64,000 bases of DNA from Ancylobacter moscoviensis (GTDB taxonomy: Bacteria > Pseudomonadota > Alphaproteobacteria > Rhizobiales > Xanthobacteraceae). The stretch is from positions 186,001 through 250,000 of the forward strand of contig NZ_VMBP01000003.1 in NCBI RefSeq assembly GCF_007559435.1. Direction: 5' to 3'. Below the pieces are notes generated by a model that searched no databases, had not been told where the DNA came from, and worked only from the letters and a program-made list of their open reading frames with translations. Position numbers and translations under genes: made by a program. This document shows positions 60,425 to 64,000 of this stretch, piece by piece. How positions within the stretch are numbered: the first letter of the stretch is position 1; the number at the start of each line of letters is the position of its first letter.

Positions 60425-61806
60425 CCCTTCAGGACGGCATCCGGCTCGACGCGACCGCCAGGGCGACACTCCTCGCCCGCATGCGCCAGCGCGCCCCGGA
60501 ACCCGCGCGCCCGGCCGTGACGCCCAGCTACGACACCTCGTTCGAGACGCTTCCCGGCTTCGAGGAGTTGCGCCTCATCCGGGCGACGGGCGAGGCGCTC
60601 GGCATCGGCAATCCGTTCTTCCGCCCACATGAGGGACGGGCCGGGGCGGTGAGCCGTATCGAGGGGCGGGAGGTGATCAACTTCGCCTCCTACGACTATC
60701 TCGGCCTCAACGGCCACCCTGACGTGCGGCGCGGCGCGCAGGCGGCGATGGAGCTCTACGGCACCAGCGTCTCGGCCAGCCGGCTGGTGGCCGGCGAGCG
60801 GCCGATCCACCGCGAGCTGGAGGCCCGGCTCGCCAGCCTTCACGGTGCGGACGACGCCGTCGTCTTCGTTTCCGGCCACGCCGCCAACGTCACCACCATC
60901 GGCAGCCTCGTCGGCGCCGACGACGTGGTGTTCCACGACGCGCTCATCCACAACAGCGTCATCGTCGGGGCCGAGCTCGCTGGCGCGGCGCGGCGGTCCT
61001 TCCCGCACAACGACCTCGACGCGCTGGAAGACATGCTCGTCCACGAGCGCGCCAGCCACCGCCGGGCCCTCATCGTCGTCGAGGGGCTCTACTCGATGGA
61101 CGGCGACGCGCCGGACCTGTCGCGCCTGGTGGTGCTGAAGGAACGCTTCGGCGCCTGGTTGATGGTGGACGAGGCGCACAGCATCGGCGTCCTCGGAGCA
61201 CACGGGCACGGCATCGCCGAGCAGGCCGGGCTCGATCCCGCCCGGATCGACATCTGGATGGGCACGCTGTCCAAGTCGCTCGCCTCCTGCGGCGGCTACA
61301 TCGCCGGGCCGCAGCCGCTCATCGATTTCCTGAAGGTCACGGCGCCGGGCTTCGTCTACAGCGTCGGCCTGCCGCCGGCGGCGGCGGGCGCGGCCCTCGC
61401 CGCCCTCGACGTCATGGGCGAGGATACCGGCCGCGTCGCCGCGCTTCAGAGGAATGCCCGGCATTTCCTGGCGACGGCGCAGGCCGCCGGCCTCTCCACC
61501 GGCACCGCCGAAGGCCATGCCATCGCGCCGGTCATGGTGGGCGACTCGCTGAAGGCGGTCCTGCTCTCGGAGCGGATGCTCGCGCGCGGGGTCAACGTGC
61601 TGCCGATCATCCATCCGGCGGTGCCGCACAAATCGGCCCGGCTGCGCTTCTTCATCACCACCGACCATGACCGGGAACAGCTGGACGACACCGTCCGCAT
61701 CCTGGTCGAGGAACTCGACGAGAGCACCCGCCTCCTCGCCGCGCTGGGGTTTGCGGAGGGGGATCACGATGCGGCGGCGCGTGCGGCGCTTGGGGGAATG
61801 ACATGA
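60421..61806 (+). CDS. rkpG: PLP-dependent alpha-oxoamine synthase (RkpG-like)
   Basis: This 461-residue enzyme condenses an acyl thioester with an amino acid with loss of carbon dioxide. Hallmarks are SYDYLGLNGHP, the DEAHS motif (Asp250, His253) and the PLP lysine Lys285 in GTLSKSLAS. The family includes BioF, KBL, serine palmitoyltransferase and RkpG. A 90-residue N-terminal extension is longer than in BioF. Coupling to a synthase lacking thioesterase suggests it offloads the chain as an amino-ketone, as alpha-oxoamine synthases do in other polyketide pathways. The amino acid used is unknown. A glycosyltransferase gene overlaps its stop. Confidence 0.9.
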   Translation: MTLQDGIRLDATARATLLARMRQRAPEPARPAVTPSYDTSFETLPGFEELRLIRATGEALGIGNPFFRPHEGRAGAVSRIEGREVINFASYDYLGLNGHPDVRRGAQAAMELYGTSVSASRLVAGERPIHRELEARLASLHGADDAVVFVSGHAANVTTIGSLVGADDVVFHDALIHNSVIVGAELAGAARRSFPHNDLDALEDMLVHERASHRRALIVVEGLYSMDGDAPDLSRLVVLKERFGAWLMVDEAHSIGVLGAHGHGIAEQAGLDPARIDIWMGTLSKSLASCGGYIAGPQPLIDFLKVTAPGFVYSVGLPPAAAGAALAALDVMGEDTGRVAALQRNARHFLATAQAAGLSTGTAEGHAIAPVMVGDSLKAVLLSERMLARGVNVLPIIHPAVPHKSARLRFFITTDHDREQLDDTVRILVEELDESTRLLAALGFAEGDHDAAARAALGGMT

Positions 61807-63242
61807 GGGTCGTGCTGGATATCACCCGGTTGTTGCGGCGCTCGGCGCAGGCGACGCCGACTGGCATCGACCGGGTCGAGCTCGCCTATGCGCGCCACCT
61901 GATCGGCAACCGGCAGTACAAGGACCGCACGGCCTTCGTGGCGCGGGTGCGCTCGTCCACCTGGTATCTCGACGCCGATACCGTCTCCGCCTTCATCGAC
62001 ACGCTGGCGCTGAAGTGGAAGCAGTCCGAGAGCCGGGTCACGCGGCGCGAGCTGGTGGCGATCGAGAATTTCCTCGACCTCGCGCCCGGCACGCTCCCCC
62101 CGGTCGATACCGCGCCGGCCCTGCGCTCGGCCCTGCCCGACATGCTGCCACCGCTCAAGCGCCTGCTGTCGCCGGTCAACCTGCTGCCGCGGCTGATGCG
62201 CCGGCGCAACTCGCAGGGCGCCGTCTATCTCAACGTCTCGCATGAGGGGCTGAACTCGATCAACGGCGTGCGCTCGATGGTGCGCGGCCACGGGCTGCGG
62301 CCGATGTACCTCGTGCACGACCTCATCCCGCTCACCCACCCGGAATATGTCCGCCCGGGCGACGCGGAGAAGCACGAGACGCGCATGCGCACCGTGCTCG
62401 CCTCCGCCGAGGCGATCATCAGCAACTCCCATCACACGCTGAACCAGCTCAAATCCTTCGCCGAGCGCAGCGGCATGGCGGTGCCCCCGTCCATCGTCAG
62501 TCCCCTCGGGGTGGAGGACGAGTTCGACACCGAGGAAGCGCCGCCGCCGCCGGCCCATCCCTTCTTCCTCACCGTCGGCACCATCGAGCCGCGCAAGAAC
62601 CATCTCGTGCTGCTGCATGCCTGGCGCGTGCTGGTGGAGAAGCTGGGCCCCAAGGCGCCGAAGCTGATCATCGTCGGCCGGCGGGGGTGGGAGAACGAGA
62701 ACGTCATCGACATCATCGAGCGCTGCCGGAAGCTCGGCGACCACGTGCTGGAGTGCAACCGCCTGCCGGATGTGCACCTGCGCCGGCTGATGAAGCAGGC
62801 GCGCGCCGTGCTGTTCCCCTCCTTCGCCGAGGGCTACGGCCTGCCGCTGTTTGAGGCGATGGCGCTGCGCGTGCCGGTGATCTGCTCCGACCTGCAGGCC
62901 TTCCGCGACATCGCCGGTTCCGCCCCCTGCTATCTCGACCCGATCGACGGGCTCGGCTGGGCGCGGGCGATCGAGGAATATGCCCGCCCGGATTCGCAGG
63001 CACGCGCCGCACAGATGCGCCAGCTCTCCGGCCTGTGGATGCCGCGCTGGTCGGATCACTTCTCCATCGTCGACCGCATCATCGACGTCGTGGCCCGGCC
63101 GACCGGCACCCCGCGTCCGGTGGCCGGCTGGCGTCCCGCCGCGAGCAGCGAGCGCAGCAGGCCGTTGATTCCGGCCGGCGAGCACGTCGAGGACGTCCGC
63201 GCGCTCTGCTTCGCCGTCCAGCCGCATTCGAGCACGAGGTAG
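61803..63242 (+). CDS. family 4 (GT-B) glycosyltransferase
   Basis: This 479-residue enzyme begins MRVVLDITRLLRRS and contains LVHDLIPLTHPEY, FLTVGTIEPRKNHLVLL and the E-x7-E motif EGYGLPLFEAMALRVPV. It is translationally coupled to rkpG (overlap ATGA). The natural family end is near residue 435 (IVDRIIDVVARP); the last about 45 residues are unusual and lie antisense to the C-terminus of the sulfatase-fold gene, overlapping it by 187 bases. Substrate is unknown. It is the last gene of the rightward operon within the window. Confidence 0.85.
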   Translation: MRVVLDITRLLRRSAQATPTGIDRVELAYARHLIGNRQYKDRTAFVARVRSSTWYLDADTVSAFIDTLALKWKQSESRVTRRELVAIENFLDLAPGTLPPVDTAPALRSALPDMLPPLKRLLSPVNLLPRLMRRRNSQGAVYLNVSHEGLNSINGVRSMVRGHGLRPMYLVHDLIPLTHPEYVRPGDAEKHETRMRTVLASAEAIISNSHHTLNQLKSFAERSGMAVPPSIVSPLGVEDEFDTEEAPPPPAHPFFLTVGTIEPRKNHLVLLHAWRVLVEKLGPKAPKLIIVGRRGWENENVIDIIERCRKLGDHVLECNRLPDVHLRRLMKQARAVLFPSFAEGYGLPLFEAMALRVPVICSDLQAFRDIAGSAPCYLDPIDGLGWARAIEEYARPDSQARAAQMRQLSGLWMPRWSDHFSIVDRIIDVVARPTGTPRPVAGWRPAASSERSRPLIPAGEHVEDVRALCFAVQPHSSTR

Positions 63243-64000
63243 TCCGTGGCCGTGTCGTCCGCCAACCCCTCATGCCCGGGAAGGATCGGAGCATGATCGC
63301 CGTAGAAGACCAGCAGCGAGCGGTCCGTCAGCGCGTCGAGCGCTGCCGCCACCGTGCCGAGCATGGCATCGGCATTGGCGAGATGACGCGCGTATTGCTG
63401 CACGGGGTCGGCGATGCCGGACAGGCGGCCGGGGCCGTAGGGGTCGTGCGCCTCCATCGAGACCGACATGAGGAACAGCGGCTCGTCGGCCGTGCTCGCC
63501 GCCCGGATCTCCTCGACGATGCGCCGGGCCACGGCGCGATCGCCGACATAGGGACCGAAACGGTCGCCCGGCGCGAACGCCTCCTCGCCGATAAAGCGCG
63601 CGAAGCCGAGACGGGGGATCGCCCGGTCGCGCCGGAAGAAGCGGGCATCGTGCGGGTGCAGGAAGACGGTGCGCCAGCCGGCACCCCCCAGCGCCCGGGC
63701 CAGCGAGGCCGGGGCCAGCTTCTGCGGCCGCAGATAGGGATCGAAGCGGTCCATGCGCTGGCGCGCGAAGGGCACGCCGGTCAGCATCTCTACCTCGGAG
63801 CGATGGGTGTAGGCGCCGTAGCAGGAGACCTCCAGCCGGCCGTGTGCCATCGCCCCGCGGCGCAGCCGGTCGAGGTTCGGCAGGTCGAGCGGGACGCCCT
63901 CCCGGCGCAGGTCGGCGAAGGATTCCGCCTGCAGGATGATGACGGCGCGGTACGGGCTTTCCCCCGCCGGGACGCCGGCCATTCCACCCGGCCCGGCTCT
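63056..64000 (-). CDS. sulfatase-fold (LTA synthase-like) membrane protein, 5' end outside window
   Basis: The frame is open to the window edge, so the N-terminal membrane segments of the family lie outside. Visible are VIILQAESFAD, LEVSCYGAYTHRSEVEMLTG (with the region of the catalytic Thr), and LLVFYGDHAPILPG (metal ligands), as in alkaline-phosphatase-superfamily phosphoglycerol or phosphoethanolamine transferases. A protein of this class (RkpI) belongs, as I recall, to the rhizobial rkpGHIJ cluster. Its 3' end overlaps the glycosyltransferase by 187 bases in convergent orientation. Which of the two has the anomalous C-terminus is open. Confidence 0.78.
   Translation of the reverse strand, partial: RAGPGGMAGVPAGESPYRAVIILQAESFADLRREGVPLDLPNLDRLRRGAMAHGRLEVSCYGAYTHRSEVEMLTGVPFARQRMDRFDPYLRPQKLAPASLARALGGAGWRTVFLHPHDARFFRRDRAIPRLGFARFIGEEAFAPGDRFGPYVGDRAVARRIVEEIRAASTADEPLFLMSVSMEAHDPYGPGRLSGIADPVQQYARHLANADAMLGTVAAALDALTDRSLLVFYGDHAPILPGHEGLADDTATDYLVLECGWTAKQSARTSSTCSPAGINGLLRSLLAAGRQPATGRGVPVGRATTSMMRSTMEK

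Noticed and set aside
54467-60469. 2000-residue open frame on the minus strand, antisense to the synthase gene
   Set aside because: It is a high-GC shadow of the PKS: composition is Arg/Gly/Ala/His-rich with no domain, while every PKS motif is in the plus frame.

Overview
The window is a GC-rich alphaproteobacterial chromosome segment. The gene order radA-cvpA-purF-SDR-der, a formaldehyde-activating enzyme, a lanthanide-type methanol dehydrogenase and a rhizobial rkp-like capsule locus together suggest a methylotrophic member of the Hyphomicrobiales. Something close to Xanthobacteraceae (Ancylobacter/Starkeya/Xanthobacter) is my best guess; this is inference from gene content, not from a search.

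Layout. Positions 1-12.8 kb hold core genes: the 3' part of radA, cvpA, purF, a VOC protein, an SDR, der with a lipoprotein and a TPR-like membrane protein, panB-nnrU, an L,D-transpeptidase, a GGDEF protein, prfC, an Spx/ArsC-like protein and small exported proteins. Positions 13.3-22.6 kb hold cofactor and regulation genes for C1 oxidation: a SoxYZ-like carrier, two unrecognised exported proteins, pqqEDCBA (including a 25-residue pqqA), an OmpR-type response regulator with its histidine kinase, and fae. Positions 22.8-31.5 kb hold two divergent ABC systems. One is NitT/TauT-like with a DUF3280 protein. The other is the PQQ-associated set (binding protein, beta-propeller, cupredoxin-like protein, ATPase, ABC-2 permease, exported protein) that resembles the lut lanthanide-uptake cluster of Methylorubrum extorquens. 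Positions 32.2-38.2 kb hold the methanol oxidation module itself: a CxxxCW rhodanese-like protein, xoxJ, xoxG, xoxF, a metallo-beta-lactamase-fold relay protein and a small cytochrome c. Positions 38.3-41.2 kb hold an unrecognised regulator-like protein, an exported beta-carbonic anhydrase and an ArsR/SRPBCC pair with a clear operator.

From 41.2 kb to the end is a surface-polysaccharide locus: glycosyltransferases, three pyruvyltransferase domains in two genes, manC, an RkpH-like SDR, a KpsS-like protein, an 845-residue glycosyltransferase with an unrecognised N-terminal half, a 2444-residue reducing polyketide/fatty-acid synthase (RkpA type), an alpha-oxoamine synthase (RkpG type), another glycosyltransferase and a sulfatase-fold protein running off the edge.

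How it works together. PQQ made by PqqABCDE is loaded into XoxF, which oxidises methanol in the periplasm with a lanthanide ion and passes electrons to XoxG; Fae takes up the formaldehyde produced. The most interesting regulatory signal is a 7-4-7 direct repeat (TTCTTAT-N4-TTCTTAT) found in the same orientation upstream of pqqA and of the lut-like operon, with a weaker copy upstream of xoxF. That spacing is the classic one for OmpR/PhoB-type regulators, and such a regulator gene sits directly upstream of pqqA. The most interesting biosynthetic signal is the synthase, alpha-oxoamine synthase, SDR and KpsS-like set, which could make a sphingoid-like lipid anchor for a capsule. No transposons, CRISPR arrays, rRNA or tRNA genes were seen.
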